Of a stretch of DNA of 64,000 bases, positions 43,179-57,002 are shown in pieces; positions within the stretch are counted from its first letter, which is position 1; each line of letters starts with the position of its first letter. Under the pieces are notes generated by a model. It made no database searches. It was not told the origin of the DNA and was given only the letters and a program-made list of their open reading frames with translations. The stretch lies in NCBI GenBank assembly GCA_020062665.1, contig JAGUVW010000083.1, positions 1 through 64,000 on the forward strand, written 5' to 3'. The position numbers were made by a program, and so were the translations under genes. Source of the DNA: Pseudomonadales bacterium (lineage in GTDB: Bacteria > Pseudomonadota > Gammaproteobacteria > Pseudomonadales > Ketobacteraceae).

Positions 43179-44135
43179 TCAGTAGGGGTTGTCGTGAGTA
43201 TCCATTGCAGCCTGGGTGGCCACATCTTCTATCATAATTGGGATCTGATTCACCTCGATCCAGGCCAGTGCATAATCCGCCACCTGTTCCCAGGCATCCT
43301 GCACGATAATCAGATGGTTTCGGTCGGGGAACATCTTATAGTCGGTAATGGCCGGAGTATCCCCATAAATCTGGAAATTCAGGTTATTCAAGCCTGCGGG
43401 AATCGTATGATCCTTGCCACCGGCAATCAAGAGCAAAGGCACTCTGGCCGTTTTGGTATTCACTTTTGCCTGCAGTGTCAGGGTAGATCGGCCAATCCGT
43501 CTCGACTCGGGCACCATGTGCTCCTGGTATAGTGACAATTGCTGCTCCTCCGGCATGCCGTTGGCGAATCCGAATTGAAACTGCTCGAATGTAAGCTTGA
43601 CCGGGCGGCTGGCGCTCGCGAGCGGATTCAAATGGGGAAAGTTTGCCTTCAAGAAAACCGGCGAAACCGAAATCACACCGAACGGCGGCGCAGAGTCGAT
43701 GGCAATTCCACCGGCACCAACGCCTTCCGCCAACAGCAGCTGAACAACAAGCCCGCCCATTGAGTGCCCGATCAGAATGGGTTCTTCATCCAGGGTTGCG
43801 ATGAATTCACGGTAGTGCTGCAACACTGCCGACAAAGTCAATGCGGCCAGCTCTGTATTGGGATGCAGTGCGTTCTGTTCTTCCACAGACAGTTCATGCA
43901 CAGGCCAGGCTGGGCTATGGGTCGCATATCCTGCCGCCTGGAACCGTTCCTCCCAACCATCCCATATCGTGGGCGTGAGATACATACCATGAATGAAAAC
44001 CACGGTCCTGGATTCTGCAATAATTTGGTAATCCGGCAATCGCGGCCCCGTTACCTCGGTCACTTTTGCGTTGCAGGCTGCCAGCAACATGATGAATGGC
44101 AGTATCAACAGGATTTTGATGCTTCTTGTGAACAT
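43179..44135 (-). CDS. alpha/beta hydrolase lipoprotein
   Basis: 318-aa hydrolase with a lipoprotein signal (ILLILPFIMLLAAC). The oxyanion segment VVFIHGMYLTPTIWDGW and the nucleophile elbow LIGHSMGG are clear; aspartate in GGKDHTIPA and histidine in PDRNHL complete the triad. ATG 44135 with AGGGGG upstream is the best start. It is divergent from an ECF sigma gene 148 bp away and precedes the dienelactone hydrolase gene. Confidence 0.88.
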   Translation of the reverse strand: MFTRSIKILLILPFIMLLAACNAKVTEVTGPRLPDYQIIAESRTVVFIHGMYLTPTIWDGWEERFQAAGYATHSPAWPVHELSVEEQNALHPNTELAALTLSAVLQHYREFIATLDEEPILIGHSMGGLVVQLLLAEGVGAGGIAIDSAPPFGVISVSPVFLKANFPHLNPLASASRPVKLTFEQFQFGFANGMPEEQQLSLYQEHMVPESRRIGRSTLTLQAKVNTKTARVPLLLIAGGKDHTIPAGLNNLNFQIYGDTPAITDYKMFPDRNHLIIVQDAWEQVADYALAWIEVNQIPIMIEDVATQAAMDTHDNPY

Positions 44136-44283
44136 GACGAGTCCCCCTGACTCCAGGCGAATAATGGTTTGATGTGTTGTTTCCACATAAGAGGCGCCTG
44201 GATCAAAAAAGGATTCAAATAAAATCTTTTTTTGCGCAAAATTCTGAAAACCAATACTAACAGTGACAACGGGTGCTGCCAGG

Positions 44284-44802
44284 ATGGCCCTAAAAAATTT
44301 AGATAACGCATTGATCCTGGCTGCCCAAGGTGGTGACCGGCAAGCAATGGAAGAACTGCTGTCACTGAGCCAGCCGGACATTCGCCGTTATGCCATGCGA
44401 CATTGCCTGATCAGCGATGTGGACGATGCTGTTCAGGAAGTCCTGATCATCATTGCGCGAAGGCTGGATTCCCTGAGGATATTGGCAGCGTTTTCCAGTT
44501 GGCTGTTCAAAACCGTGCAACGCGAATGTCGTCGCCTGGGCCGCGTTGCGCTGCAATATGATCCGTTTGAAGAAACAGAGCTGGAGGCCTGGCTGCAATC
44601 AAAGCCGGGCAATGAGTTGCAGGCGGATCTGATCAATGCGGTGGACAGGCTGCAGCCAGAATACCGCCAGGTGCTGTTACTGAAGGATTTCGAACAGCTG
44701 GCGAACCGGGAAATCGCTGCCCGCCTGAACATCAGCGTGGCGGCGGTGAAGAGTCGATTACACCGCGCACGCCAGATGATCCGCTCGGAGTTGCTGAAAT
44801 GA
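44284..44802 (+). CDS. ECF-type RNA polymerase sigma factor
   Basis: 172-aa sigma factor with region 2 (RRYAMRHCLISDVDDAVQEV, ILAAFSSWLFKTVQRECRRL) and region 4 (YRQVLLLKDFEQLANREIAA, SVAAVKSRLHRARQ). ATG 44284 is preferred over GTG 44263. No anti-sigma gene is adjacent, so control may be by other means. The divergent lipoprotein hydrolase operon is a candidate target. Confidence 0.88.
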   Translation: MALKNLDNALILAAQGGDRQAMEELLSLSQPDIRRYAMRHCLISDVDDAVQEVLIIIARRLDSLRILAAFSSWLFKTVQRECRRLGRVALQYDPFEETELEAWLQSKPGNELQADLINAVDRLQPEYRQVLLLKDFEQLANREIAARLNISVAAVKSRLHRARQMIRSELLK

Positions 44803-44827
44803 GCAGGCAACCCCATCACAATCTGCA

Positions 44828-45277
44828 TCAGTGGTGAGCGTGCTTTCCTTCGCCATCCTGTTTTACCGGTAATGACACCGCCAGGGATTCACCACTGGCA
44901 AAGCGCAAGGTGAACGGCACGATTTGGTTTTCCTGCAGCGGCTTTTTCAATCCAATCAGCATCACGTGATAGCTGCCGGGTTTGAACTGCACAATGCCTT
45001 GCGCCGGGACGGTGACTTTTTGCAGCTGCTGCATCCGTCGCAGTTCGCCCTCTTCCACGATGGTGTGCAGCTCCAGTACGCCGGCCACGTCGCTTTCCAC
45101 CGCAATCAGATCCACCGCCGTCTTACCCTGGTTGTTCAGTGTGAAATAGGCGGCACTATTAGGCGCCACTGGCGGCATCAGGCGCACCCAGCCGTCTTCC
45201 ACGCTCAGCCGGCTTTGCGTCTGCGTCCAACTTGCACATCCGCTTAACAGCAGCGCCAGCAGCAACAGTCGTTTCAT
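44828..45277 (-). CDS. copper chaperone PCu(A)C
   Basis: 149-aa periplasmic Cu(I) carrier for the CuA site of cytochrome oxidase. The H-X10-M-X21-H-X-M motif is exact: H71, M82, H104 and M106. A lipobox (LLLSGC, C14) suggests membrane anchoring, and the C-terminal GKHAHH adds possible metal ligands. It lies 15 bp after the SCO gene in one operon. Confidence 0.93.
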   Translation of the reverse strand: MKRLLLLALLLSGCASWTQTQSRLSVEDGWVRLMPPVAPNSAAYFTLNNQGKTAVDLIAVESDVAGVLELHTIVEEGELRRMQQLQKVTVPAQGIVQFKPGSYHVMLIGLKKPLQENQIVPFTLRFASGESLAVSLPVKQDGEGKHAHH

Positions 45278-45292
45278 GGTGTGTCCTCGATG

Positions 45293-45841
45293 TCAAAGCA
45301 GGGATTCGATGGCGTCCACCATGTCGTCGATGGAATCGCGGGTGGAAAACAGTGCGCGCACGCGGCCTTGCTGATCCAGCAGATAGATGTAGTCGCTGTG
45401 GGCGAACATCGTGCCGGCGGCGGAATCGGATTTCTGCGGCAGATACACCACGCCGTACTGTTTGGTGACCTGGGCAATCTGCTCTGGTGTGCCGGTCATG
45501 CCGACAAAGTCTTCGCCGAAGTAACGCAGATATTCCGTCAGCCGCTGCACCGTATCACGCTCGGGGTCGAAGGTAATGAACAGCGGCTGCACCTTCGCAC
45601 GATCCTTGCCGAGCTCCCCCAGCGCCTTCGACATGCGGGTCAGCACCATTGGGCACACGTCCGGGCACATGGTAAAACCGAAATTCAGCAGCACCACCTT
45701 GCCCTTGAACGCGCTCAGGCGATTCTGTTCCGGCACCGTGGACGCCAGCTCGAAATCCCCACCCAGACGGGTATTGATAGGCAGTTCCTTCGCCACCGCC
45801 CAGGCGGGCAGACACAGCAGAATCAACAGTAACAGGCGCAT
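45293..45841 (-). CDS. SCO1/SenC family copper protein
   Basis: 182-aa exported thioredoxin-fold protein for cytochrome oxidase CuA assembly. A signal peptide (AWAVA) is followed by the copper motif FTMCPDVCP (C59, C63) and the distal His in FAHSDYIYLLD. ATG 45841 has AAGGA upstream; an in-frame ATG at 45868 is possible. Co-transcribed with the PCu(A)C gene. Confidence 0.93.
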   Translation of the reverse strand: MRLLLLILLCLPAWAVAKELPINTRLGGDFELASTVPEQNRLSAFKGKVVLLNFGFTMCPDVCPMVLTRMSKALGELGKDRAKVQPLFITFDPERDTVQRLTEYLRYFGEDFVGMTGTPEQIAQVTKQYGVVYLPQKSDSAAGTMFAHSDYIYLLDQQGRVRALFSTRDSIDDMVDAIESLL

Positions 45842-45985
45842 CTGATTGTTTTCCTTAAGACTTGTCATAAAGCATTCGAACCCAGCGGATAGTACCCCAT
45901 CACCGCCAGGGCAGAAACTGTAAAAAACGCCAACCCCCCTGTATAATCCGCCTCCGGTTCCGCCACCCAGGCTGCAGTTTTCCCC

Positions 45986-47323
45986 ATGCGCAAGAAGCTT
46001 TTTATCGAAACCCACGGCTGCCAGATGAACGAGTATGACTCGGCTCGCATGGCGGATCTGCTGGGCGTCACCCATCAGCTGGAAATCACCGACAACGCCG
46101 AAGAGGCGGACGTGCTGCTGCTGAACACCTGCTCGGTGCGGGAAAAGGCGCAGGAAAAGGTGTTCCACCAGCTGGGCCGCTGGAAAAAACTGAAAGAGAA
46201 GAACCCACAATTATTGATCGGCGTCGGCGGCTGCGTGGCCAGCCAGGAAGGCGACGCCATCCGCGAGCGGGCACCCTACGTGGACATGGTGTTCGGCCCG
46301 CAAACCCTGCACCGCTTACCCAAGATGATCGACGTGGTGGACATCTCCCACGAAGCCGTGGTGGATGTCTCCTTCCCCGAAATCGAAAAGTTCGACAAGC
46401 TGCCGGAACCCAGCGTGGACGGCCCCAAGGCCTTCGTCTCCATCATGGAAGGCTGCAGCAAGTACTGCACGTTCTGCGTGGTGCCCTACACCCGGGGCGA
46501 AGAAGTCAGCCGCCGCTTCGAAGATGTCATGAAGGAACTGCGCCACCTGGCCAGCCTGGGCGTGCGCGAAGTCAACCTGCTGGGCCAGAACGTGAATGCC
46601 TATCGCGGTGAAACCGAATCCGGCGACATCGCCGATCTGGCGGAACTGATCGATCACGCGGCGAAAATCCCCGGTATCGGCCGCATCCGCTTCACCACCA
46701 GCCACCCGCTGGAATTCACCGATGCCCTGGTGGAGGTTTACCAGCGCGAGCCCAAGCTGGTCAGCCACCTGCATCTGCCGGTGCAAAGCGGCTCCAACCG
46801 CATCCTGTCGCTGATGAAGCGCAACCACACTGCCGCCGACTATCTGGCGCTGATCGACAAGATCAAGGCGGCGCGGCCGGACATATCCCTGTCGTCGGAT
46901 TTCATCATCGGCTTTCCCGGCGAAACGGAAGAGGATTTCCTCGACACCATGCGCCTGATCGACGCAGTGGGTTTCGACTCCAGCTTCAGCTTCATCTACA
47001 GCCAGCGCCCCGGTACGCCAGCGGCAGATCTGGACGACGACACCCCGGAAGAAGAAAAGAAACGCCGGCTGTCGATCCTGCAGCATCGCATCATCCAGAA
47101 TGCCCAGGGCATCAGCCGGCGCATGGTGGGCACCACCCAGCGCATTCTGGTGGACGGCATTTCCAAGAAAGATCCCGGTCAGCTGCAGGGCCGCACCGAG
47201 AACAACCGGGTGGTGAATTTCCGCCACGATGACGACGACCTGATCGGGAAATTCGTGGACGTGAAGATCGAGGAAGCGCTGCCCAATTCCCTGCTGGGCA
47301 CCGTGGTGGCGGTGATCGGCTGA
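45986..47323 (+). CDS. miaB: tRNA-2-methylthio-N6-dimethylallyladenosine synthase
   Basis: 445-aa radical-SAM methylthiotransferase that modifies A37 of tRNAs. The UPF0004 cysteines ([33 protein letters not shown]), the radical-SAM motif CSKYCTFC and a C-terminal TRAM domain (~residues 380-445) are all present. It is divergent from the SCO gene. Confidence 0.96.
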   Translation: MRKKLFIETHGCQMNEYDSARMADLLGVTHQLEITDNAEEADVLLLNTCSVREKAQEKVFHQLGRWKKLKEKNPQLLIGVGGCVASQEGDAIRERAPYVDMVFGPQTLHRLPKMIDVVDISHEAVVDVSFPEIEKFDKLPEPSVDGPKAFVSIMEGCSKYCTFCVVPYTRGEEVSRRFEDVMKELRHLASLGVREVNLLGQNVNAYRGETESGDIADLAELIDHAAKIPGIGRIRFTTSHPLEFTDALVEVYQREPKLVSHLHLPVQSGSNRILSLMKRNHTAADYLALIDKIKAARPDISLSSDFIIGFPGETEEDFLDTMRLIDAVGFDSSFSFIYSQRPGTPAADLDDDTPEEEKKRRLSILQHRIIQNAQGISRRMVGTTQRILVDGISKKDPGQLQGRTENNRVVNFRHDDDDLIGKFVDVKIEEALPNSLLGTVVAVIG

Positions 47324-47427
47324 CAGACCGCCCGGCTATCAGACAGTAGCGTCAAAACAGTAGAGCCAGACAAAAAGAGTCAGGCAATACCGTCTGCAAA
47401 ACACCAACGCTGCAATGACGGTCACTA

Positions 47428-48315
47428 TCAGGAAGCCTGGGGAACGGACACCGCCTCGGTCACCGCCGGACGCCAGGCCTCCAGCACCGACGCCGCCAGC
47501 ACGCAGGCCACTCCGGCGGTCTTCAGCGGCGTCAGCTCCGACTCCCCCAGCCACACCGCCGACACCACCGCCGCGATCAGCTCCATCACCATGATCACGC
47601 CAGCCTGACCCGCCTGCAGCTTGGTCACCGCCCACTGGGAGCCGGACGCCGCCGCCAGATACCAGCCCACGCCCATCAACACAATCCACAGCCAGTGCAT
47701 GGGCTGCAGATCCGGCACGGGCTCGATGTCAGTAAACAGCAGCGCCCCGCCGATCAGGCCGCAACCGACAAACATCATGATCACCTTGCTCACCAGCGGC
47801 GCCTTGGGAGTCGCGCGAAACACCACATTATTCATGGCGAAGGCAAAGCCCGCCGCCAGGGCCAGTGCGTCGATCCACCCCAGGGGCGACGCCTGCAGAA
47901 TCTGCCAGCCCCCCAGGATCAGAAATACGCCGCCCAGCGCCAGAGCCACACTGCCAATCCGCTGCAGGTCGAAGTGCTCCCCCAGCCAGATCCGCCCCCC
48001 CAGGGCCGCCCACACCGGCACCAGATAGAACAGCACCATCACCCGCACCACATCGCCGTACATCAGTGCGTAGTTGAACGCGAAGCTGGCAAACCCGCCC
48101 AGCAGCGCCACCAGCGCCAGCACACCCCACTGCCCGCGACACAGCACCCGCTGCCACCACAGCACCGGCAGTGCCAGCAGACTCACCACACCACAGCTAA
48201 CCGCCAGCAGGGTCAAACCGCCGATTCCCTCACCGTGCAGAAACTTCAACGGCATCCAGGTCAACCCCCACAGGGTCGACGCCAACAGCAACACCAGCAC
48301 CGGCATAGCGCCCAC
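47428..48315 (-). CDS. EamA/DMT family transporter
   Basis: 295-aa inner-membrane protein with about ten hydrophobic helices arranged as two EamA repeats (SLLALPVLWWQRVL, VALALGGVFLILGGW; VITVMELIAAVVSAVWLGE-like second half). Likely exporter of a small metabolite; substrate unknown. An internal ATG at 48306 is also possible. Confidence 0.88.
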   Translation of the reverse strand: MGAMPVLVLLLASTLWGLTWMPLKFLHGEGIGGLTLLAVSCGVVSLLALPVLWWQRVLCRGQWGVLALVALLGGFASFAFNYALMYGDVVRVMVLFYLVPVWAALGGRIWLGEHFDLQRIGSVALALGGVFLILGGWQILQASPLGWIDALALAAGFAFAMNNVVFRATPKAPLVSKVIMMFVGCGLIGGALLFTDIEPVPDLQPMHWLWIVLMGVGWYLAAASGSQWAVTKLQAGQAGVIMVMELIAAVVSAVWLGESELTPLKTAGVACVLAASVLEAWRPAVTEAVSVPQAS

Positions 48316-48941
48316 TCCATCAATTCGACAGGGGCATCATAAAGAAAAGCGCAGCAAGAAATAACGGCGAAAAAATTGGGATTAAAAATTGATCAGCGGG
48401 GTGAGGAACGGAAAGCGCAGATTGGCGGGAATAAAAGGCAGGACATATTCAAAAAGGATACAGGTAAAAGGGATAGGGGCGAGTGTCGGCACAACCTGCT
48501 CCGCGCAATCGCCCATCCCGTCCTTCCGACGCCATCGCCACTATCGGCAAGAAAGAAACCCGCAGCCCGGGAAGGAAGGCCTTCCCACGGGCTGCATGCC
48601 CCAAAGGGTTTCCCCGACTTTCCCCCGGAATTCGTTGACTGGGGATGGCGATCGGAAGTCAGCGCTGCTTTGCAGGCACCATGCCAATGCACTAACACAC
48701 TGAAACTATTGCATTTAGTGAACACCACACCGGAATCGTCGCAAAGATCTGTAAATCAGGTCGACAGCCTCTGGCCGCCGGCGCCCCCAAGTCCCTGATT
48801 CGGCGTAAAAGCTTTCGACAGGCCGGCGCCCGCCGGTCGAGTGGCCCACATGGCGCCCCCGTTCACGACTTTTCCTCGGCGCGGCTTCCGGTATATGCTA
48901 GCCCCATCCTTCACGATTGCAGGGCGGTCACCGCACCCATT
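48316..48941. other. 626-bp intergenic region
   Basis: No convincing gene or tRNA is seen; open frames here lack protein-like composition. It holds the hairpin at 48562-48595 and, near 48887-48895, a TATATGCTA that may be the -10 of the phoH operon. Confidence 0.6.
48562..48595. repeat. strong intergenic hairpin
   Basis: GCAGCCCG pairs with CGGGCTGC, and the inside (GGAAGG, CCTTCC) continues the stem. There is no T-run, so it is not a classical terminator. It may be a REP-like element or an RNA structure. Confidence 0.5.
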
Positions 48942-49964
48942 TTGAACCAGATAGTTACCACTCAACAGCTTCGCCTGGAACCCGCCGACGCCCGCCGTCT
49001 GGCCCGCCTGTGTGGCCAGTTCGACGAAAACATCCGCCAGATCGAATCCCGCCTGGACGTCCAGATCAAGAATCGTGGCAACACCTTCCAGCTGACCGGA
49101 CACCCGGATCAGGTGGCCGCGGCCAGTACCGTGCTGGACAACCTGTACAAGGAAACCCGCACCCAACGCGACATCTCGCCCGACGACGTGCACCTGCATC
49201 TGACCGAATGCATGATGGAATCCCTGCACCAGGGCATCTCCACCGATCCGGATCTGGATTACGCAGATGCGGAAACCAGCGAGCTGGCCATCCGCACCCT
49301 CAAGGGCGCCATCAAGCCCCGGGGTGAAAACCAGAAAGACTACGTGCGCAAGATCTTCCGCCACGACATCAATTTCGGCATCGGCCCCGCCGGCACCGGC
49401 AAGACCTATCTGGCAGTGGCCTGCGCAGTGCAGGCGCTGGAAGAAGAACAGGTGCGCCGCATCCTGCTGGTGCGCCCGGCGGTGGAAGCCGGCGAGAAGC
49501 TGGGATTCCTGCCCGGCGATCTGGCGGAGAAGATCAATCCCTACCTGCGCCCTCTCTACGACGCCCTCTATGAAATGCTGGGCTTCGAAAAGGTCGCCAA
49601 GTACATCGACCGTCAGGTGATCGAGGTTGCACCGCTGGCCTACATGCGCGGCCGCACCCTCAACAACTCCTTCATCATCCTGGACGAAAGCCAGAACACC
49701 ACCCGGGAGCAGATGAAAATGTTCCTGACCCGGATCGGCTTCGGCTCCAAGGCGGTGATCACCGGTGACTACACCCAGATCGATTTGCCGCGGGGCACCC
49801 AGTCCGGTCTCAAACATGCAATGGAAGTGCTGCAGAATATCCCCGAGATCGGTTTCACCTATTTCGACTCCAAGGACGTGGTGCGCCACACCCTGGTGCA
49901 ACGGATCGTCGAAGCCTACGACGCTTACGAATCCAGAGAAGAACAAAAGGAACAGGGTCGCTGA
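48942..49964 (+). CDS. ybeZ: PhoH-like ATPase (YbeZ)
   Basis: 340-aa P-loop ATPase. Walker A is [11 protein letters not shown], Walker B is [11 protein letters not shown], and the N-terminal ~100 residues are the KH-like domain of PhoH2/YbeZ. It works with YbeY in rRNA processing and stress. The start appears to be TTG 48942, since no ATG or GTG gives the family N-terminus. ybeY follows 5 bp later. Confidence 0.93.
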   Translation: MNQIVTTQQLRLEPADARRLARLCGQFDENIRQIESRLDVQIKNRGNTFQLTGHPDQVAAASTVLDNLYKETRTQRDISPDDVHLHLTECMMESLHQGISTDPDLDYADAETSELAIRTLKGAIKPRGENQKDYVRKIFRHDINFGIGPAGTGKTYLAVACAVQALEEEQVRRILLVRPAVEAGEKLGFLPGDLAEKINPYLRPLYDALYEMLGFEKVAKYIDRQVIEVAPLAYMRGRTLNNSFIILDESQNTTREQMKMFLTRIGFGSKAVITGDYTQIDLPRGTQSGLKHAMEVLQNIPEIGFTYFDSKDVVRHTLVQRIVEAYDAYESREEQKEQGR

Positions 49965-49969
49965 CCGCC

Positions 49970-50458
49970 ATGGACACCGCCACGGCACTGGAACTGGACT
50001 TGCAAATTGCCTGCAAGGCCCCACATCTGCCCCCCGAGGCGGACTTTGTGCGCTGGGTGAATGCCGCGCTGGACGGCGCCGGCTACCGGCCGCCGCCAGG
50101 CCTGCCCACCGAGATCACCCTGCGCATTGTCGATCGCGACGAAAGCCAGACCCTCAACCGCACCTATCGCGGCAAGGACAAACCCACCAATGTGCTGTCG
50201 TTTCCCTTCGACGGGCCGGATGGGGTTCCCCTGGCCCTGCTGGGGGATCTGGTGATCTGCGCGCCGGTGGTGGCACAGGAATCGCAGGAACAGAACAAGA
50301 CCGGGCAGGCCCACTGGGCCCATCTGGTCATACACGGTACGCTGCATCTGCTGGGCTTCGATCATATCGAGGACGATGAAGCGGCCGAAATGGAAGCGTT
50401 GGAGGTGCAGATCCTGGCAGGACTGGGATATGCAGACCCTTACGTGATCGAAAACTAG
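49970..50458 (+). CDS. ybeY: endoribonuclease YbeY
   Basis: 162-aa zinc endoribonuclease for 16S rRNA 3' maturation and quality control. The signature [11 protein letters not shown] gives the three His ligands. Core operon partner of ybeZ and corC. Confidence 0.95.
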   Translation: MDTATALELDLQIACKAPHLPPEADFVRWVNAALDGAGYRPPPGLPTEITLRIVDRDESQTLNRTYRGKDKPTNVLSFPFDGPDGVPLALLGDLVICAPVVAQESQEQNKTGQAHWAHLVIHGTLHLLGFDHIEDDEAAEMEALEVQILAGLGYADPYVIEN

Positions 50459-50480
50459 TACAGGAGCAAGCTTCGTCATC

Positions 50481-51326
50481 ATGAACGACGACCACAGTCG
50501 AAACGGCTCAGCGGGCCGAACTTTTCTCGACAAGATCGCGAATTTTCTTTCCGGTGAGCCGCAGAACCAGGCCGAAGTTCTGGAAATTCTGACCAATGCC
50601 CATCACAGCGGGCTGATCGACGCCGAGGCGCTCGGCATTTTCCAGGGGGCACTGCAGGTGTCCGACATGCAGGTGCGGGAGATCATGGTGCCGCGCTCCC
50701 AGTGCGTCACCATTGCGGTGAACGCCAGGCCCGAGGAATACCTGCCGCCGGTCATCGAGTCCGCCCATTCCCGTTTCCCCGTGTACGGTGATTCCCCCGA
50801 CACCATCATCGGCGTGCTGCTGGCCAAGGATCTGCTGGATCTGGCCTGCAAGAACAAGCTGGACAAGACGCCGCTGAAGGATCTGATCCGCCCCGCCACC
50901 TTTGTGCCGGAAAGCAAGCGCCTGAACGTGCTGCTGCGGGAGTTCCGCCAGACCCGCACCCACATGGCGATCGTGGTGAACGAGTACGGCAAGATGTCGG
51001 GCCTGGTGACGATCGAGGATGTGCTGGAGCAGATCGTGGGCGAGATCGATGACGAGCATGATTTCGATGACGATTACATGATCAAGCAGGTGAAGGGCAA
51101 TGAGTTCGTGGTGAAGGCGGTGACGCCGGTGGACGAATTCAACGAGCACTTCAGTACGGCGTTCGATGAGGATGAGTTCGATACGATTGGAGGCATTGTG
51201 CTGAGTCATTTCGGCCGGCTGCCCAAGCGTGATGAAAGCGTCAACATCGGCAAGTACCATTTCACGGTGCTGAATGCCGATAACCGGGCGATCCGGTTGT
51301 TGAAGGTGAGTCCGATACAGCACTGA
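50481..51326 (+). CDS. corC: CorC/HlyC-family CBS domain protein
   Basis: 281-aa cytoplasmic protein with a CBS pair (~residues 65-190; DMQVREIMVPRSQCVTI, TRTHMAIVVNEYGKMSGLVT) and a C-terminal CorC_HlyC domain (FVVKAVTPVDEFNEHF). There are no membrane helices, as in E. coli YbeX/CorC. Linked to Mg2+/Co2+ homeostasis and to ribosome function through its ybeZY neighbours. Confidence 0.92.
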   Translation: MNDDHSRNGSAGRTFLDKIANFLSGEPQNQAEVLEILTNAHHSGLIDAEALGIFQGALQVSDMQVREIMVPRSQCVTIAVNARPEEYLPPVIESAHSRFPVYGDSPDTIIGVLLAKDLLDLACKNKLDKTPLKDLIRPATFVPESKRLNVLLREFRQTRTHMAIVVNEYGKMSGLVTIEDVLEQIVGEIDDEHDFDDDYMIKQVKGNEFVVKAVTPVDEFNEHFSTAFDEDEFDTIGGIVLSHFGRLPKRDESVNIGKYHFTVLNADNRAIRLLKVSPIQH

Positions 51327-51351
51327 TTGGATCACCGCACGATATCTGGAG

Positions 51352-51465
51352 AGGGGGACAGATGTTAGTCCTGTTCTGGAGGCTCAGCGGCAGGGATGCC
51401 GCTGTGCAGCCCCCAAGGATGGGTTTACGGCGTCTCCAGAACAGGACCAACATCTGGCCCCCTCC
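51352..51465. repeat. long imperfect inverted repeat between corC and lnt
   Basis: A 31-bp left arm (51352-51382) pairs with a 31-bp right arm (51435-51465) at 29 of 31 positions. The 52-bp centre contains a smaller GCGGCAGGGATGCCGC hairpin. It looks like a dispersed palindromic repeat (REP/MITE-like) that has settled inside a core operon. It may also act as an attenuator or RNA processing site before lnt. Confidence 0.8.
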
Positions 51466-52957
51466 CGCACGTAACTGCCAATTCCTATGACACTTAAAAC
51501 CTCCATCACCACCGGTGGCAAAGGCCACCTGCTGGCCCTGATTGCGGGCGCGATTTTTCCCCTGGGGCTGGCGCCGCTGACCTGGTGGCCGGTCATTCCC
51601 ATTTCACTGGCGCTGCTAGTGCTGCTGCTCGAAGACCAGTCCCCGGGCCAGAGCTTCAAGCGTGCCTGGCTCTACGGCGTCGGCTTCAACGGTGTCGGCG
51701 TATCCTGGGTGTATGTCAGCATCCATTATTTCGGCCACACGCCCATGTGGCTGGCGCTGATTGCGACGGCGTTGTTCGTGGCATTCCTGGCGCTGCTGCT
51801 TTTCGCGCTGCCGTTCTGGCAGTACAGCAAACTCAAACTCGATCGTTATCCGTTGCTTACCTTTCCCGCCCTGTGGGTGCTGATCGAATGGAGCAAGATC
51901 TGGTTGTTGAGCGGCTTTCCCTGGCTGTGGGCGGGGTATGGTTTTATCGACACCCCCCTGGCGGGACTGGCACCGGTAACCGGTGTGCTAGGCATCAGCT
52001 TTGTGGCGGCGCTGACGGGAGTGGGTCTGCGGCGCCTGCTGCAGCGCGACAACCCGCAACGCTGGCCGGCGCTGGTGTTTCCGCTGCTGCTGTGGGGCGT
52101 TGGTTACGGACTCTCACTGCAGGAATGGACGCAACCGCAATTGAACAAAACCCTGAAGGTGGCGCTGCTGCAAGGCAACATCGAGCAGGATCAAAAGTGG
52201 GATCCCCAATACCGCGACGCCATCCTGCGTACCTACAAGGACATGACAGAAAAGTCCTGGAACGCGGATCTGATCCTGTGGCCCGAGGCGGCTTATCCGG
52301 TGTTCTATCACGAGGCCCTGCCCTTCATCACCAATCTGGGCGTGCGCGCCCGCGAGAAGAATGTGGCCATCGTCAGCGGTGTGCCGTTCTGGGAACGGGT
52401 GAATGAGCAGAGCACGTTCTACAACTCCATTTTCGTGATCGGTGCCGGCGACGGGCTTTATCACAAGCAGAAACTGGTGCCCTTCGGTGAATACGTGCCG
52501 CTGGAGCAGTTCATTCGCGGGCTGATTCCGTTCTTCAATCTGCCCATGTCGAGCTTCACGCGAGGCGCGCCGGATCAGGCGCCGCTGGACGCGAAAGGCC
52601 TGCTGTTTTCCGCCTATATCTGTTACGAGATCGTCTATCCGGAACTGGTGCGGCTGAATGCGCAGGGGCGGGATTTTCTGGTGACGATTTCCAACGATGC
52701 CTGGTTTGGCCGCTCCTGGGGTCCGTTGCAGCATTTCGAGATGGCGCGGATGCGGGCACTGGAGACCGGCAAATACCTGCTGCGGGGCACCAATACGGGC
52801 ATCACGGCGGTGATCGATCACAAGGGCCGGGTGACGGGGCAGATTCCGTCGTTCCAGCCCGGCATTCTGAATGGCGTGATGTACGGCACCGACGGCATGA
52901 CGCCCTATGTGCGGATCGGCTACTGGCCGGTGCTGGGGCTGGCGGGTTTGCTGCTGG

Positions 52958-56428
<3,471 letters not shown>

Positions 56429-56453
56429 GGCCCGTCACCCGGCGGAGCGCACA

Positions 56454-57002
56454 ATGACGATGATCCGTTGCAGTCTGATCCTGATTCTGATCTCCCTGGT
56501 GAGCGCCTGCGGCTTTCATCTGCGTGGCAGCGAACGCCCGATCAGCAAGACCTTTTCCAGCATCCATCTGGTCGTGAGCGGCAACGATCAGTCCTTTCAG
56601 AGTGCGCTCAAAAGCACGCTGCAGGATGCCGATATCGAGCTGAACGACGCCTCCATCAACCGGCTCGAAATCATCAACACCCGCAACCAGCGCCGCACTG
56701 CGTCCTACAGCAGCCGCGCCAAGAGCGCCGAGTTCGAGCTGATCAAAACCATCACTTTCCGCGTCACCCGCGAGAAAGAGGAATTGATCGCACCGATGAA
56801 GCTGGAAGCGCGCCGCTCCTACCTGTACCGCGAAACCGCCGCTGTGGGCAAAGCCGAGGAAGAGATTCTGCTCAAACAGGAGATGGATCAGGATCTGGCG
56901 CAGCGGATTCTGCTGGCGCTGCAACGCACTGCCGATCGCCAGCGCGAGCAAAGCCAGGCGCAAGAGCACCGGCAAGAGGTTCCCCTTGAAGCTGCGCCCT
57001 AA
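56454..57002 (+). CDS. lptE: LPS-assembly lipoprotein LptE
   Basis: 182-aa outer-membrane lipoprotein that plugs LptD for LPS insertion. The lipobox LVSACGFHLRG is characteristic, including the CGFHLRG segment after the lipidated cysteine. The C-terminal ~30 residues are Gln/Arg-rich and disordered. It follows leuS by 25 bp and overlaps holA by 17 nt. Confidence 0.94.
   Translation: MTMIRCSLILILISLVSACGFHLRGSERPISKTFSSIHLVVSGNDQSFQSALKSTLQDADIELNDASINRLEIINTRNQRRTASYSSRAKSAEFELIKTITFRVTREKEELIAPMKLEARRSYLYRETAAVGKAEEEILLKQEMDQDLAQRILLALQRTADRQREQSQAQEHRQEVPLEAAP

Noticed and set aside
48290-48340. Third TGTCGA promoter upstream of the EamA gene
   Set aside because: TGTCGA is present, but 17 bp downstream the sequence is TATGCC rather than CGACTA, and the element sits at the EamA start codon region.
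48376-48798. 140-aa open frame in the gap before ybeZ
   Set aside because: No protein-like composition, no ribosome-binding site, and it contains the intergenic hairpin.
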